The position numbers and the translations under genes are program-made. A DNA stretch of 64,000 nt from Vibrio sp. qd031 (GTDB taxonomy: Bacteria > Pseudomonadota > Gammaproteobacteria > Enterobacterales > Vibrionaceae): contig NZ_JXQD01000025.1 in NCBI RefSeq assembly GCF_002100145.1, positions 271,417 to 335,416 on the forward strand, given 5' to 3'. Below, one piece after another: positions 55,234 to 64,000 of this stretch. Below the pieces are notes generated by a model. The model did no database searches, was not told the DNA's origin, and saw only the letters and a list, made by a program, of their open reading frames with translations. Position 1 is the stretch's first letter; every line of letters begins with the position of its first letter.

Positions 55234-55274
55234 AAGTCCCTCATCATGCGTAATCGCGGATGAGGGGCTTTTTT
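55234..55274. terminator. Terminator of fadIJ, overlapping the end of the opposing gene
   Basis: AAGTCCCTCATC and GATGAGGGGCTT form a 12-bp stem (one G-T pair) with a 13-base loop, followed by TTTTTT. Its T-run overlaps the stop of the minus-strand peptidase gene at 55273, so the two convergent transcripts meet here. Confidence 0.93.
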
Positions 55275-58059
55275 ATCCTAGTTCGGTATTTCGGGGAAGA
55301 GTGTGAAACTGCTCTATGCTGAGGATATCTTGCCCAAATTGGACTTTGGGCTCGTTCTCATGGCTGGTTCCCTGAGTCGACATTACTAAGCGCGTTGCGG
55401 TGCGAGGTTTGAGCTGTTCAACGACAAAGCGGATCATGTCGGCTCGGCTTAGCTGTTTAATTTCTTCTATTACGGTATCGCGGTGAGAGAAGCCATGATC
55501 TTTGTTGCCAATAGCTACCCAAAGGCGTTGCCCCTTCGCTTTTAGATTGGCATCAGGCGTCATGATTTGGTTGAGTAATCCGCGCTTACTGCTATGCCAT
55601 TGGTAGTCGGTTAGCTCCAATAGCACCATATAAAACGCATTCAAAAACTCGTCGATGGCGGACAACAAATGTCCAGATCCCGCAGTGGGAGACTGAACAT
55701 AAAACACGATTCCAGGGTGGCGGTTTAGCGGCATATTGCCCGTCCCAACCATATAACCCAGTTGCTGTTTGGTGCGGATCTGATGGAAAAATTCTGACGA
55801 CATCAATTGGTTGGTTAAGGTAAATAGAGCCACATTTCTAGGTGTGGAAGTTTGCGCTTGATGGTACACCACCACCGCCGAGTCTGGTTGTTCACAAAAA
55901 ACCTCTCGGTGGGAAGAGCCAGTATTGCCCAACATTATTAGTGGTCGCAATGATTCACGATACACCTGATCTTTAACTCGCAGCGCATCTTTAAGTGCGT
56001 CGCCCATATCTAGAGCTTGATGCCTTTGCCAATCTCCGTAAACAAACATTTCGACGTGTAGGGTATCGAGCAATTCGCCAACAAACACCGGCAATTCATC
56101 GACGTCAATATCGTTAAGTGCTTCTAGCAATACTTTATGTGGTGGATTATTGGGTTGTAGTAAGCCGCTCAAGCAATTAAACAGCTGTGATATAGGCCTA
56201 TCATGGCGTGAATTGGCCCAAAAACGCTGCAGTTGCTGCTTAATCTCGTCAAAGCGTGAGCTTTGAAATTCGCGTTGTTTAAAGCGCTCTAAAATTAGGC
56301 TTAACAGTTGCGGCATCTTTTCACTAAAGCCATATAACGCTAAGGTTAAGCCGCCTTGATGGGCATAGATGTTGTAGCTCATCCCAGCAAGCTCTGCTTG
56401 ATAGGTGCGCTTACTGAGTGCGTCCATAAATAGTTCAACACATAATCTCAGCATAACAATTCGCCGAGGGGTTTCGACCGATTTTGGGCTGTCGATGGCG
56501 ACGTAAATCGCTCCTTTGGGAACTCGGATTTCAGGCTCTTGTAAATGCCACAGCGTAAACCCTGGAAGAGTCTGTATTTGCTCGGGAAGGGTGGCTTCGG
56601 ATTCTAAGTTTTGAGTTTCTAAATGGTGACAGATATACGGATTCTCGTCGGCCAAGTACATCTCTGGGTGAGCGGGTGCTTGGCGCCACTTTTCAATCAG
56701 CTCTGCTGGAATGTCTGCGATAGAGTAGGGCGTGTCATACCAATTGGCTGTTCGATCAAACTCGCCTTGCTGCGAAACTAACGTGACGCGACAGTTTTCT
56801 GGGGTCAGAGTCGAAGCAAGTTGCTGGGTGAGCTCGGCGTCATAGGCTTGCATCATGTAGTCCCCATAAACAGCGTCATCAGGCTGATAGTGCTGCAAAC
56901 TCATCACTAGATGAGAAGCCAAATCCATAGGCTTGATCGACTCTTGAAAGCGAAACGCCGCTTCCATAACCGCACGTTTTTCGTCATAACGCCATGCTGA
57001 CAGTCCGTGTTGTGCGACTAGGCGTATGTACTGAAACAGCCTCTCGATAATCTCGTCACAGTGCTCGAGCCCTTCAGGCGTGAGCATACAACTGACGGTA
57101 AACTCTCGAAAATTTGACCCACTTGCGCCGCCACCTGCTGCCAGCGACGTGATCCACTCTTTGTCTTTCAGCCACTGGGTAACACTTCCACCACCTTCAT
57201 AGCCGATCATATGAGCGATGTAAGACAGGGGTTTGGATTGATAGTGCTCTATCATTGATGGAAACTCAAACGCAACGGTGAGTTTTCGCATCTCCTTAAT
57301 GGGTTGAATGTGGACCCATTGTGGTGCTTGATTGGGCGTCCAAAAAGGAACGGTGACCGATTTATTGGCTTTGTGTCGGTTGATGACATCGCTAAAAAGC
57401 TCTTCGACCGCTGATTGCTGTTCGTTGAGCGGATGTGGCGACACTAAACACAGAGTCATTAAGTCGGCAGAATAGTGTTGCTGGTAAAATGCAAGCAGTT
57501 CGTCACGGATAGGGCTGTCGGGTTTATCTTGCAGAGTATGGGCATTGCCCACCGAAAATTTGCTAAAAGGGTGCTGCTGATTGACCACGGCTTTATGCAC
57601 TTCGTATAGTCTGCGTGCGTCGTCGTTGAGCTTCATTTGAAATTCTGAGTCGACCGCCATGCGTTCTTTTTCGACCGCTTCGGCATGAAAAAGCGGAGAC
57701 ACAAAAAAGCGGCTGAAGCGAGCGAGCGCTTGCTCAAAATGCGAGTTTGAAATGTCGAAAAAATAGCAGGTGTGCTCCGGTCCAGTCCAAGCGTTATTGC
57801 TGCCACCGTGCTGCGATATAAAGTTCTGAAATTCACCTATGTGTGGAAATTCTTTGGTGCCCAAAAACAGCATGTGTTCTAAAAAGTGTGCCAGCCCAGG
57901 TCTATCGTTGGGATCATCATAGTGGCCCACATTAACGGCGAGTGCGGCTGACGACTTTGGCGACTCATCAGATTCGACCAACAAAACCTTGAGCTGGTTA
58001 CCCAGCAGTAGATGCCTGTAGCGGTTTTTATCGTTGGGACTGGTTTTCACAATATCCAA
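55273..58059 (-). CDS. Insulinase-family (M16) zinc peptidase, pitrilysin-like
   Basis: This is a large M16 metallopeptidase, relative of protease III (PtrA) and insulin-degrading enzyme. The 928-residue product has the inverted zinc motif HFLEH (His58, Glu61, His62) in PGLAHFLEHMLFLGT and the distal Glu region EKERMAVDSEFQMKLNDDAR (~130-150), with four M16 repeats over the chain. No clear signal peptide is present, so it may be cytoplasmic, unlike E. coli PtrA. The start is TTG with GGAGA 8 bases upstream. It sits between fadJ and sixA. Confidence 0.93.
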   Translation of the reverse strand: MDIVKTSPNDKNRYRHLLLGNQLKVLLVESDESPKSSAALAVNVGHYDDPNDRPGLAHFLEHMLFLGTKEFPHIGEFQNFISQHGGSNNAWTGPEHTCYFFDISNSHFEQALARFSRFFVSPLFHAEAVEKERMAVDSEFQMKLNDDARRLYEVHKAVVNQQHPFSKFSVGNAHTLQDKPDSPIRDELLAFYQQHYSADLMTLCLVSPHPLNEQQSAVEELFSDVINRHKANKSVTVPFWTPNQAPQWVHIQPIKEMRKLTVAFEFPSMIEHYQSKPLSYIAHMIGYEGGGSVTQWLKDKEWITSLAAGGGASGSNFREFTVSCMLTPEGLEHCDEIIERLFQYIRLVAQHGLSAWRYDEKRAVMEAAFRFQESIKPMDLASHLVMSLQHYQPDDAVYGDYMMQAYDAELTQQLASTLTPENCRVTLVSQQGEFDRTANWYDTPYSIADIPAELIEKWRQAPAHPEMYLADENPYICHHLETQNLESEATLPEQIQTLPGFTLWHLQEPEIRVPKGAIYVAIDSPKSVETPRRIVMLRLCVELFMDALSKRTYQAELAGMSYNIYAHQGGLTLALYGFSEKMPQLLSLILERFKQREFQSSRFDEIKQQLQRFWANSRHDRPISQLFNCLSGLLQPNNPPHKVLLEALNDIDVDELPVFVGELLDTLHVEMFVYGDWQRHQALDMGDALKDALRVKDQVYRESLRPLIMLGNTGSSHREVFCEQPDSAVVVYHQAQTSTPRNVALFTLTNQLMSSEFFHQIRTKQQLGYMVGTGNMPLNRHPGIVFYVQSPTAGSGHLLSAIDEFLNAFYMVLLELTDYQWHSSKRGLLNQIMTPDANLKAKGQRLWVAIGNKDHGFSHRDTVIEEIKQLSRADMIRFVVEQLKPRTATRLVMSTQGTSHENEPKVQFGQDILSIEQFHTLPRNTELG

Positions 58060-58313
58060 TGTGTGCTCTCCAAAAACGAGCTATCCTAAAAACAGGCGCT
58101 CAATCAGTTAATTATGAACGGCTTATGTTTTTGATCAAATCTTGTTACTCACTTTATTTGTATTTGTGTTAGCGAAGTCGAAGTCTTTTCAGTTACAGTC
58201 ACTATAATCGGCTCAATTATTAAGTGCTTTTGTTGGCGCTATGATTATGGTCCACACTCTAGGCGTTGCGGACATAATTGGTAGGCCAGCGCTTGCGGTA
58301 AAGGTAAAGCAGA

Positions 58314-58778
58314 ATGAAAATATACATCATGCGTCACGGGGAGGCGGAAATGTTTGCCAATAGTGACGCTGAGCGAGAATTAACCCCACGGGGTGAGCAA
58401 GCCTCCGTTGCTGTCGCTCAAAAATGTGTTTCGATGGGTATCGAGCACTTTGATCAAGTGTTGGTGAGCCCTTATGTGCGAGCTCAGCAAACTTGGCAGC
58501 AGGTTAGCCAATGTTTTCAGGCAAAACATCTCGATAACTGCGACGATATTACTCCGTATGGTGATGCGTTGGATGTTGCGCAGTTTTTGTATGCCTTGGC
58601 GGAGTCTAAACAACTAGGATCAATTTTGCTGGTCTCGCATTTACCACTGGTCGGCTACCTCACTGCAGAGTTGGCTCAAGGGATCAGTCCACCGATGTTT
58701 CCAACCTCTGGTCTCGCGTGTGTAGAAGTGGATGTTGAAAGACAAAGTGGCGAGCTTCTTTGGCAAGTCACCGCGTAA
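58314..58778 (+). CDS. sixA: Phosphohistidine phosphatase SixA
   Basis: SixA removes phosphate from phosphohistidine in Hpt domains and in the nitrogen PTS. The 154-residue histidine-phosphatase product has the RHG motif (YIMRHGEAEM, His8), QVLVSPYVRAQQTW, and the second catalytic His in LLVSHLPLVGYL. It is small, lacking the large insert of other family members, as usual for SixA. Three 15-bp tandem repeats start in its last codons and repeat the stop codon in frame. Confidence 0.95.
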   Translation: MKIYIMRHGEAEMFANSDAERELTPRGEQASVAVAQKCVSMGIEHFDQVLVSPYVRAQQTWQQVSQCFQAKHLDNCDDITPYGDALDVAQFLYALAESKQLGSILLVSHLPLVGYLTAELAQGISPPMFPTSGLACVEVDVERQSGELLWQVTA

Positions 58779-58812
58779 CATATCACCGGGTAACAAATCA
58801 CCGGGTAACATA
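58768..58812 (+). repeat. Three tandem 15-bp repeats across the sixA stop
   Basis: Units TCACCGCGTAACATA, TCACCGGGTAACAAA and TCACCGGGTAACATA follow one another without gaps. Each contains an in-frame TAA for sixA, so the second and third copies are downstream of the first stop. It looks like a small local duplication. Confidence 0.9.
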
Positions 58813-58832
58813 GGCTGACACAAGCGAAGAAA

Positions 58833-58869
58833 AAAACGGGCGGATTGTCTATGGCAATCCGCCCGTTTT
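58833..58869. terminator. Bidirectional terminator between sixA and smrB
   Basis: AAAACGGGCGGATTG and CAATCCGCCCGTTTT form a perfect 15-bp stem with a 7-base loop, with A-run before and T-run after. It serves convergent sixA (plus) and smrB (minus). Confidence 0.95.
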
Positions 58870-58919
58870 AATTGTTGCTATGGTTTTAAATTTCAATGGG
58901 TTGCAATTTCTATGAAGCG

Positions 58920-59444
58920 CTACTTCTCTGGAATAGACAGCAAAACCAGAAGCGCGCCATCACCGCCAAACTCTAGCGGTGCTTGATGGTAAGCCATTAC
59001 GTCGGGATGTTGCGCTAGCCACAAAGGTACTTTCTGTTTTAGGATATGCTTTCCAATCCCGTGCATCACACAGGCACACGAGACACTTTCTGACAGACAG
59101 TGTGCGATCATCGCGCCCAGTTCTCGCTTCGCTTCTTGTTGAGTCATGCCGTGCATATCCAAATATACGTCGGGCACATACACCCCACGACGCAGTCGTT
59201 TTACTTCGTATTTAGATACATCACTGCGGGCATAACGTGTTGGACCGTCTTCGCTAAGGTGAGGAACGAATTCGTCTGAAAAGAAAAATTCATTGTCTTT
59301 GGCTTCGCGGTCGGTCTTGAGCAGTTGCTTCTGTTTTTGGCCTCTGCCAGTGGTCGGAAGTATGGTATCCTGTTGAAACTTTTTGACGCCTTTTACTTCG
59401 TCACGAAACAGTGCCCACTCGTCTTCAAAATCTTGATTAGACAT
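58920..59444 (-). CDS. smrB: Ribosome rescue factor SmrB (Smr-domain endonuclease)
   Basis: SmrB cuts mRNA at collided ribosomes so that stalled complexes can be rescued. The 174-residue product has a basic N-terminal region (~30-75) and a C-terminal Smr domain with the DxHG motif (YLDMHGMTQQEAKRELGAMI) and CACVMHGIGKHILKQKVPLW. Its start is divergent from prmB, with only 57 bases between the two start codons, so their promoters overlap. Confidence 0.94.
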   Translation of the reverse strand: MSNQDFEDEWALFRDEVKGVKKFQQDTILPTTGRGQKQKQLLKTDREAKDNEFFFSDEFVPHLSEDGPTRYARSDVSKYEVKRLRRGVYVPDVYLDMHGMTQQEAKRELGAMIAHCLSESVSCACVMHGIGKHILKQKVPLWLAQHPDVMAYHQAPLEFGGDGALLVLLSIPEK

Positions 59445-59501
59445 AGGGTAATTAAATCGATGACAATATAGGTGCTATTGTAACCCTTTTTGGAGTTCAT
59501 T

Positions 59502-60434
59502 TTGGATAAGATTTTTGTCGATGAAGTCGTAGGCGAATTACGTACCCTACAAGACATGATTCGCTGGACGGTAAGCCGTTTCAATGCAGCTGGCCTTTTT
59601 TATGGTCACGGAACCGATAATTCTTGGGATGAAGCAGTACAACTGATCCTTCCTTCTATTTATCTTCCTATTGATGTGCCCGCGCATGTCCTTGATTCTC
59701 GTCTTACTTCAAGCGAGCGTCATCGTATTGTGGAAAAAGTGATCCGCCGTATTAATGAGCGTGTACCAACATCTTATTTGACCAATAAAGCGTGGTTTTG
59801 TGGCTTAGAGTTTTACGTCGATGAACGCGTACTGGTGCCGCGTTCACCCATTGGTGAGCTGATAGAAAATCAATTTCAGCCATGGCTAACCGTTGAACCT
59901 ACTCGCGTTATGGATCTGTGTACTGGTAGTGGTTGTATTGCTATTGCTTGTGCGTATGCGTTCCCTAACGCCGAAGTCGATGCGGTAGACATTTCTATAG
60001 ATGCGTTAGCGGTGGCCGAGCAAAACATTCAAGATCATGGTTTAGAGCAACAAGTATTCCCAATTCGCTCTGATCTATTGCGTGACATCCCGAAAGATCA
60101 CTATGACCTGATTGTGACTAACCCACCTTATGTCGATGAAGAAGACATGGGTACATTACCTGAAGAGTTTAAGCATGAGCCAGAGCTCGGCCTCGCCGCA
60201 GGCAGTGACGGTCTTAAATTAGTTCGCCGAATCTTAGCCAATGCGCCAAACTACTTAACAGACCAAGGGATATTAATCTGTGAGGTGGGCAACTCTATGG
60301 TACACATGATGGAGCAATACCCACAGATCCCATTCACTTGGATTGAATTTGAAAATGGCGGCCACGGTGTGTTTATGCTGACCAAACAGCAGTTGATAGA
60401 GCATGCCGATGAATTTGCTCTGTATATCGACTGA
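59502..60434 (+). CDS. prmB: Ribosomal protein L3 glutamine methyltransferase PrmB
   Basis: PrmB methylates a glutamine of ribosomal protein L3. The 310-residue product starts at TTG 59502, 6 bases after GGAG, which gives the conserved start [15 protein letters not shown]; a TTG at 59490 also lies in frame. The SAM-binding motif is [20 protein letters not shown], and the catalytic NPPY is in [15 protein letters not shown]. The [20 protein letters not shown] stretch is typical of the family. aroC follows after a terminator. Confidence 0.95.
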   Translation: MDKIFVDEVVGELRTLQDMIRWTVSRFNAAGLFYGHGTDNSWDEAVQLILPSIYLPIDVPAHVLDSRLTSSERHRIVEKVIRRINERVPTSYLTNKAWFCGLEFYVDERVLVPRSPIGELIENQFQPWLTVEPTRVMDLCTGSGCIAIACAYAFPNAEVDAVDISIDALAVAEQNIQDHGLEQQVFPIRSDLLRDIPKDHYDLIVTNPPYVDEEDMGTLPEEFKHEPELGLAAGSDGLKLVRRILANAPNYLTDQGILICEVGNSMVHMMEQYPQIPFTWIEFENGGHGVFMLTKQQLIEHADEFALYID

Positions 60435-60464
60435 TATTCCTTTGTAGCGGTATAAATACAGTGA

Positions 60465-60493
60465 AACGTCAGCCTTTGGGCTGGCGTTTTTTG
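60465..60493 (+). terminator. Intrinsic terminator after prmB
   Basis: AACGTCAGCC and GGCTGGCGTT form a 10-bp stem (one G-T pair) with loop TTTG, followed by a T-run. It separates prmB from aroC. Confidence 0.9.
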
Positions 60494-60582
60494 TATTTCA
60501 TTGAGTCAATCAACGCTTTACAAGCCAGAAATGACAAGCGACTATGGGGGATAGGAAAAAACAGCACTAACAAGAGGAAGTA

Positions 60583-61668
60583 ATGGCAGGAAACAGTATT
60601 GGGCAACACTTTAGAGTGACCACTTTTGGAGAGAGTCACGGGCTGGCTTTAGGCTGTATCGTGGATGGATGTCCTCCTGGCCTTGAGCTTTCAGAAGCAG
60701 ATTTACAAGGTGATCTTGATCGTCGTCGTCCTGGTACCTCTCGCTATACCACCCAACGTAGAGAGCCGGATCAAGTGAAAATCTTATCTGGTGTATTTGA
60801 AGGTCAAACAACGGGTACGTCTATCGGTTTGTTGATTGAAAACACCGATCAGCGCTCTAAAGATTATTCAGAAATTAAAGACAAGTTCCGTCCAGGTCAC
60901 GCGGATTATACCTATCACCAAAAGTATGGTGTTCGAGACTACCGTGGCGGTGGTCGTTCGTCAGCTCGTGAAACTGCGATGCGGGTGGCTGCAGGTGCTG
61001 TGGCGAAAAAGTATCTTAAACAAGAGTTTGGGGTGGAAGTTCGCGCATACCTGTCACAAATGGGTGACGTATCGATCGATAAAGTCGATTGGAACGAGAT
61101 AGAAAATAACCCGTTTTTCTGTCCTGATGTCGACAAAGTTGACCAGTTTGACCAGCTTATCCGCGATCTTAAAAAGCAAGGTGATTCTATTGGTGCCAAG
61201 CTTACGGTTGTTGCCACGCAAGTACCTGTGGGGTTGGGCGAGCCGATTTTTGATCGACTGGATGCGGATATTGCGCACGCACTGATGAGCATCAATGCTG
61301 TAAAAGGTGTTGAAATTGGTGACGGCTTTGATGTGGCACAGCAAAAGGGCAGTCAGCACCGTGACGAGCTAACGCCAAATGGGTTTAAGTCAAACCATGC
61401 GGGCGGTATTTTAGGCGGTATTTCTACAGGACAAGATATTGTGGCCAGTATTGCACTTAAGCCAACGTCGAGCATTACGGTTCCTGGTGAAACCATTACC
61501 AGACAAGGTGAATCGACGCAGCTGATCACTAAGGGTCGCCACGATCCTTGTGTGGGTATTCGCGCGGTCCCGATTGCAGAAGCAATGCTTGCCATCGTCC
61601 TGCTGGACCATCTGCTGCGTCATCGTGGCCAGAATCACGGTGTCACCACCGAGACTCCAGCCATTTAA
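60583..61668 (+). CDS. aroC: Chorismate synthase
   Basis: AroC makes chorismate from EPSP, the last common step to aromatic amino acids and folate; it needs reduced FMN. The 361-residue length is standard. All three family signatures are visible: [20 protein letters not shown], the [20 protein letters not shown] region and [25 protein letters not shown] precedes the ATG. It converges on the outer-membrane gene at 61674 with only 5 bases between the stops, and no terminator is visible between them. Confidence 0.97.
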   Translation: MAGNSIGQHFRVTTFGESHGLALGCIVDGCPPGLELSEADLQGDLDRRRPGTSRYTTQRREPDQVKILSGVFEGQTTGTSIGLLIENTDQRSKDYSEIKDKFRPGHADYTYHQKYGVRDYRGGGRSSARETAMRVAAGAVAKKYLKQEFGVEVRAYLSQMGDVSIDKVDWNEIENNPFFCPDVDKVDQFDQLIRDLKKQGDSIGAKLTVVATQVPVGLGEPIFDRLDADIAHALMSINAVKGVEIGDGFDVAQQKGSQHRDELTPNGFKSNHAGGILGGISTGQDIVASIALKPTSSITVPGETITRQGESTQLITKGRHDPCVGIRAVPIAEAMLAIVLLDHLLRHRGQNHGVTTETPAI

Positions 61669-61673
61669 TACAA

Positions 61674-62834
61674 TTACAGTTGCATAATGAACTGAGCGGC
61701 AACGCCATAGTTGTTGTCGCTTCCATAGCCCGCTGATAGGTCTATACCTGCTGTACCAAACAGCTTAAGGCCTAGACCAGCAGTAACCATGTCTTCAGAG
61801 TGATCATTTAAAGACATAGAGTAACCTGCGCGAATCTGTGCCCAAGACCATGCGTCAAATTCTGCACCGACACGTGCAAATTGTGTTGCGTAGTCTATCT
61901 CTTCGAAGTATTTTTTCTCGTTAATATCAAAGTCAGCTGAAACAGCAAACAGTTTCGTTTGATAGGACGCACCAATTACGTACTCTGGCCCCACAACGTA
62001 GGTTGCGTTAGTTGGGCTGCCATTAACGCCAGTGTAGCTGTTGGTTTCCAAAGCGTTTTCGATCAGGTTTTTAGCACTAAAACCCAGTTGGATCTTATCG
62101 TTGACGTCGTACGCCAAACCAATGTCTAAGTTAAATCCTGTGCTGGTGTTTGAGTCATCGAAGTCAAAATCGTCATCGTCCGCATCTTCGGCTGAGGCGC
62201 TGTAACCCAAAGCAAGTAACTGCTGGAACTTAGGTGAAACACCTAAGTATAAACGGCCGGGCAGGGCGTCTACTTGAAGCTCTCGTGCTAAAGTAAGACC
62301 GATGTCGACCGTTCCTGCGCCTAAACCTAGCACGCTTGATTTTAGCTCTTCGTCTGGGTCGGTAATGTTGAAATCGCTATCGGCAACACTTGGCGCTGCA
62401 AATACAGTGGCGTTGACCATCGCAAATAAGTTTGCGCTCAAGTAACGGTTAGGGATGGCAATCACCATACCTGTACTTACGTCAGCATTGACGACTTCAC
62501 CGTCCATTGCCGAAAGTGCGTCGATCCACTCTTGTCTTGCTTGTTCGTCACCACTATCTTCCCAACGGTCAAACGCGTCAGAAAAGTTATCGATACTTGT
62601 GACGAGATCACCACCGTCGTGCGCACGCACGTTAACGGTAGGCAATATCATACCAAAGTCATCACTGTCTGAGTAACGCGCGGCTAACGCGGGGTTGTGA
62701 AAACTGCTGGTAAGAAAGTTTGCGTTTGATACGCCGGTTCCGCCCATCGCGAAAGAGCGTGCATCAAGCGCGGCAGTTGCCGATGCTGAAAATAGCGCCA
62801 CTGCAAGGGCGGTCAACTGAATGTTACGTTTCAT
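61674..62834 (-). CDS. TraF_2-like outer-membrane beta-barrel protein
   Basis: The 386-residue product has a signal peptide (~1-22, ASATAALDARSF), a FadL-like beginning with FAMGGTGVSNANFLTSSFHN and PALAARYSDSDDFG, alternating beta strands and a C-terminal GVAAQFIMQL. The family is often called conjugal transfer protein TraF, but no conjugation genes are present and this chromosomal group has no shown transfer role. It could be an outer-membrane channel. The gene is single and minus-strand, divergent from epmC. Confidence 0.75.
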   Translation of the reverse strand: MKRNIQLTALAVALFSASATAALDARSFAMGGTGVSNANFLTSSFHNPALAARYSDSDDFGMILPTVNVRAHDGGDLVTSIDNFSDAFDRWEDSGDEQARQEWIDALSAMDGEVVNADVSTGMVIAIPNRYLSANLFAMVNATVFAAPSVADSDFNITDPDEELKSSVLGLGAGTVDIGLTLARELQVDALPGRLYLGVSPKFQQLLALGYSASAEDADDDDFDFDDSNTSTGFNLDIGLAYDVNDKIQLGFSAKNLIENALETNSYTGVNGSPTNATYVVGPEYVIGASYQTKLFAVSADFDINEKKYFEEIDYATQFARVGAEFDAWSWAQIRAGYSMSLNDHSEDMVTAGLGLKLFGTAGIDLSAGYGSDNNYGVAAQFIMQL

Positions 62835-62943
62835 AGTTCAAGTTCCATTGAATGAAATTATTGTTATAGATTACAACAGCCTACAGGTAGAATTGGTGCG
62901 GGCAAGTACAAGAGTGTTGCAAAGTGTTGATTCGTTCTAGTAA

Positions 62944-63519
62944 ATGCTTAACACTATGCAGCGCAGTTTCCTGAGGCGTAGCGTTTTCATCGTGCATTCT
63001 ATCAACGATATTATTAACATTTTTAATACCACTTTTTGTCATTCTTATGCCACTCGCTTGGAGTTGGGAGGTGACGAACCTATTTACTTGCCAGCCGATA
63101 AGCATTGCGCTCATCATCGGATCATTTTTGCGCGCGGTTATTATGCTTCTGCTCTTCATGAAATCGCACACTGGTGTGTGGCTGGACCACAACGACGTCT
63201 ACTGGAAGATTACGGCTATTGGTATGAACCCGATGGCCGCTGTGCCAAAAAGCAGGCCGAGTTTGAGCAGGTCGAAATCCGCCCTCAAGCCTACGAATGG
63301 ATTCTTTCTGCCAGTGCAGGCTTCCAATTTCGAGTGAGCTGTGACAATTTACATGGTGAGTTTGAACCCGATAGATTGGCTTTTACCGCTAAAGTACAGC
63401 AAGAAGTATTATCCATACTGTCTGAAGGGCTACCCGAGCGCGTCGCGATGTTATCAGAGGCGCTGCGCAATTTCTATGGTATCTCACCACTGTCTCCTAC
63501 TGACTTTTCAATCAGTTAA
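62944..63519 (+). CDS. epmC: Elongation factor P hydroxylase EpmC
   Basis: EpmC hydroxylates the beta-lysylated lysine of EF-P, finishing its modification. The 191-residue product has the family core DEPIYLPADKHCAHHRIIFA, RGYYASALHEIAHWCVAGPQ with the metal-binding HEIAH, DYGYWYEPDGR and SCDNLHGEFEPDR. The exact start is unclear: ATG 62944 and ATG 62956 lack good ribosome sites, and the E. coli alignment would favour a GTG at 62992 (HSINDIINIFNTTF). It is followed after 21 bases by yfcL. Confidence 0.93.
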   Translation: MLNTMQRSFLRRSVFIVHSINDIINIFNTTFCHSYATRLELGGDEPIYLPADKHCAHHRIIFARGYYASALHEIAHWCVAGPQRRLLEDYGYWYEPDGRCAKKQAEFEQVEIRPQAYEWILSASAGFQFRVSCDNLHGEFEPDRLAFTAKVQQEVLSILSEGLPERVAMLSEALRNFYGISPLSPTDFSIS

Positions 63520-63540
63520 ACTATTTAGGACCCCCGTTAC

Positions 63541-63804
63541 ATGATTTTAGATTTTGAAGAACAACTACTGAACCAGATTGACCAGCGTGTCGACAATGCC
63601 TCGGACGACGAATTGTTTGCTGGGGGCTACTTGCGCGGCCATATCTCATTAGCGGTGAGTGAATGTGAAGAGCAGGGCGTCGATTCGGTGGATGAGCTCA
63701 AAAACAAAGTTGCTGCAAGCCTTAATGCAGCACGTTCTGAATTGACACCGGCAGATAGAGTGATTGTTGACGATTTATGGAATGACCTCGTCGAGCAACT
63801 GTAA
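63541..63804 (+). CDS. yfcL: YfcL family protein
   Basis: The 87-residue acidic helical protein of unknown function matches the YfcL family by pattern (NASDDELFAGGYLRGHISLA, then VIVDDLWNDLVEQL). In enterics it also lies beside yfcM (epmC), so the two may form a conserved operon. No membrane segment or catalytic motif is seen. Confidence 0.88.
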   Translation: MILDFEEQLLNQIDQRVDNASDDELFAGGYLRGHISLAVSECEEQGVDSVDELKNKVAASLNAARSELTPADRVIVDDLWNDLVEQL

Positions 63805-63938
63805 TTTCGAACAACACCTGTTTCCTTATTCAACAAATTTGAACATCTTGTTGCACTTTATTCTCTGATGTTAGCAACCAAGTATGGCTATAGTTGATGA
63901 CATCAACCAGATATCAAATTTGTCGAAAAGGAACGGTT

Positions 63939-64000
63939 ATGAATGTTGTCGCTTTTGGAGCTTCAAACAGCTCAAATTCAATCAATAAAATGCTTGCTCA
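63939..64000 (+). CDS. Probable NADPH-dependent FMN reductase (5' end only)
   Basis: Only the first 20 codons are in the window. They read MNVVAFGASNSSNSINKMLA, which fits the start of flavodoxin-like NADPH-dependent FMN reductases (beta strand, then the FMN-phosphate loop with SNSSNS-type Ser/Asn). AAGGA lies 5 bases before the ATG. The assignment is tentative because the rest of the gene is outside. Confidence 0.7.
   Translation, partial: MNVVAFGASNSSNSINKMLA

Noticed and set aside
61674..62834. TraF name suggesting a conjugative element
   Set aside because: No other transfer gene, relaxase or integrase is present; the product looks like a chromosomal outer-membrane barrel.

Overview
The window looks like part of the larger chromosome of a marine Vibrio. 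The order of flagellar, chemotaxis and cytochrome c maturation genes, the parC/parP pair inside the che operon, and the fadL, fadIJ, sixA, smrB, prmB, aroC, epmC, yfcL neighbourhood all point there. The assignment rests on recognising protein families and gene order by eye; no species can be named.

Layout. (1) 1-4526, plus strand: end of the fliM-fliN-fliO-fliP-fliQ-fliR-flhB operon (motor switch and type III export gate). (2) 4579-17235, plus strand: a sigma-54-type promoter followed by flhA-flhF-flhG-fliA, then cheY-cheZ-cheA-cheB-parC-parP-cheW and a DUF2802-like gene. This set makes the export gate, places and counts the polar flagellum, supplies sigma-28, and builds the polar chemotaxis array. 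(3) 17393-24424, plus strand: a complete ccmABCDEFGHI operon for cytochrome c maturation, closed by a strong terminator. (4) 24684-25460: mlaA, an outer-membrane lipid transport lipoprotein.

(5) 25811-48158: an accessory exopolysaccharide (EPS) island between mlaA and fadL. Its core is a minus-strand operon (46509 down to 27366): polyprenyl-phosphate sugar phosphotransferase, outer-membrane beta-barrel, short Wza-like export protein, Wzc tyrosine kinase, two GT-B glycosyltransferases, Wzy polymerase, acyltransferase, GT26 glycosyltransferase, another GT-B enzyme, Wzx flippase, pyruvyl transferase, ManC, ManB, a VanZ-like membrane protein, Wzb phosphatase and a secreted GH5 glucanase. A second phosphotransferase paralogue (25811) and a further glycosyltransferase (47046) flank it on the plus strand. 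The parts list (five sugar-adding steps, GDP-mannose synthesis, pyruvyl and acyl decoration, a glucanase) resembles xanthan/acetan loci. The 5' region holds a perfect CRP palindrome at class II distance from a -10 box, an ops element for RfaH, and a hairpin with a T-run between ops and the first gene.

(6) 48261-55142: fatty-acid block, with fadL (minus), an ECF sigma factor with a probable membrane anti-sigma partner (minus), a long non-coding stretch with an orphan terminator and foldable RNA, and fadI-fadJ (plus). (7) 55273-64000: insulinase-family peptidase, sixA, smrB, prmB, aroC, a TraF_2-like outer-membrane protein, epmC, yfcL and the start of a probable NADPH-dependent FMN reductase.

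No tRNA, rRNA, insertion sequence, integrase or CRISPR array was seen.
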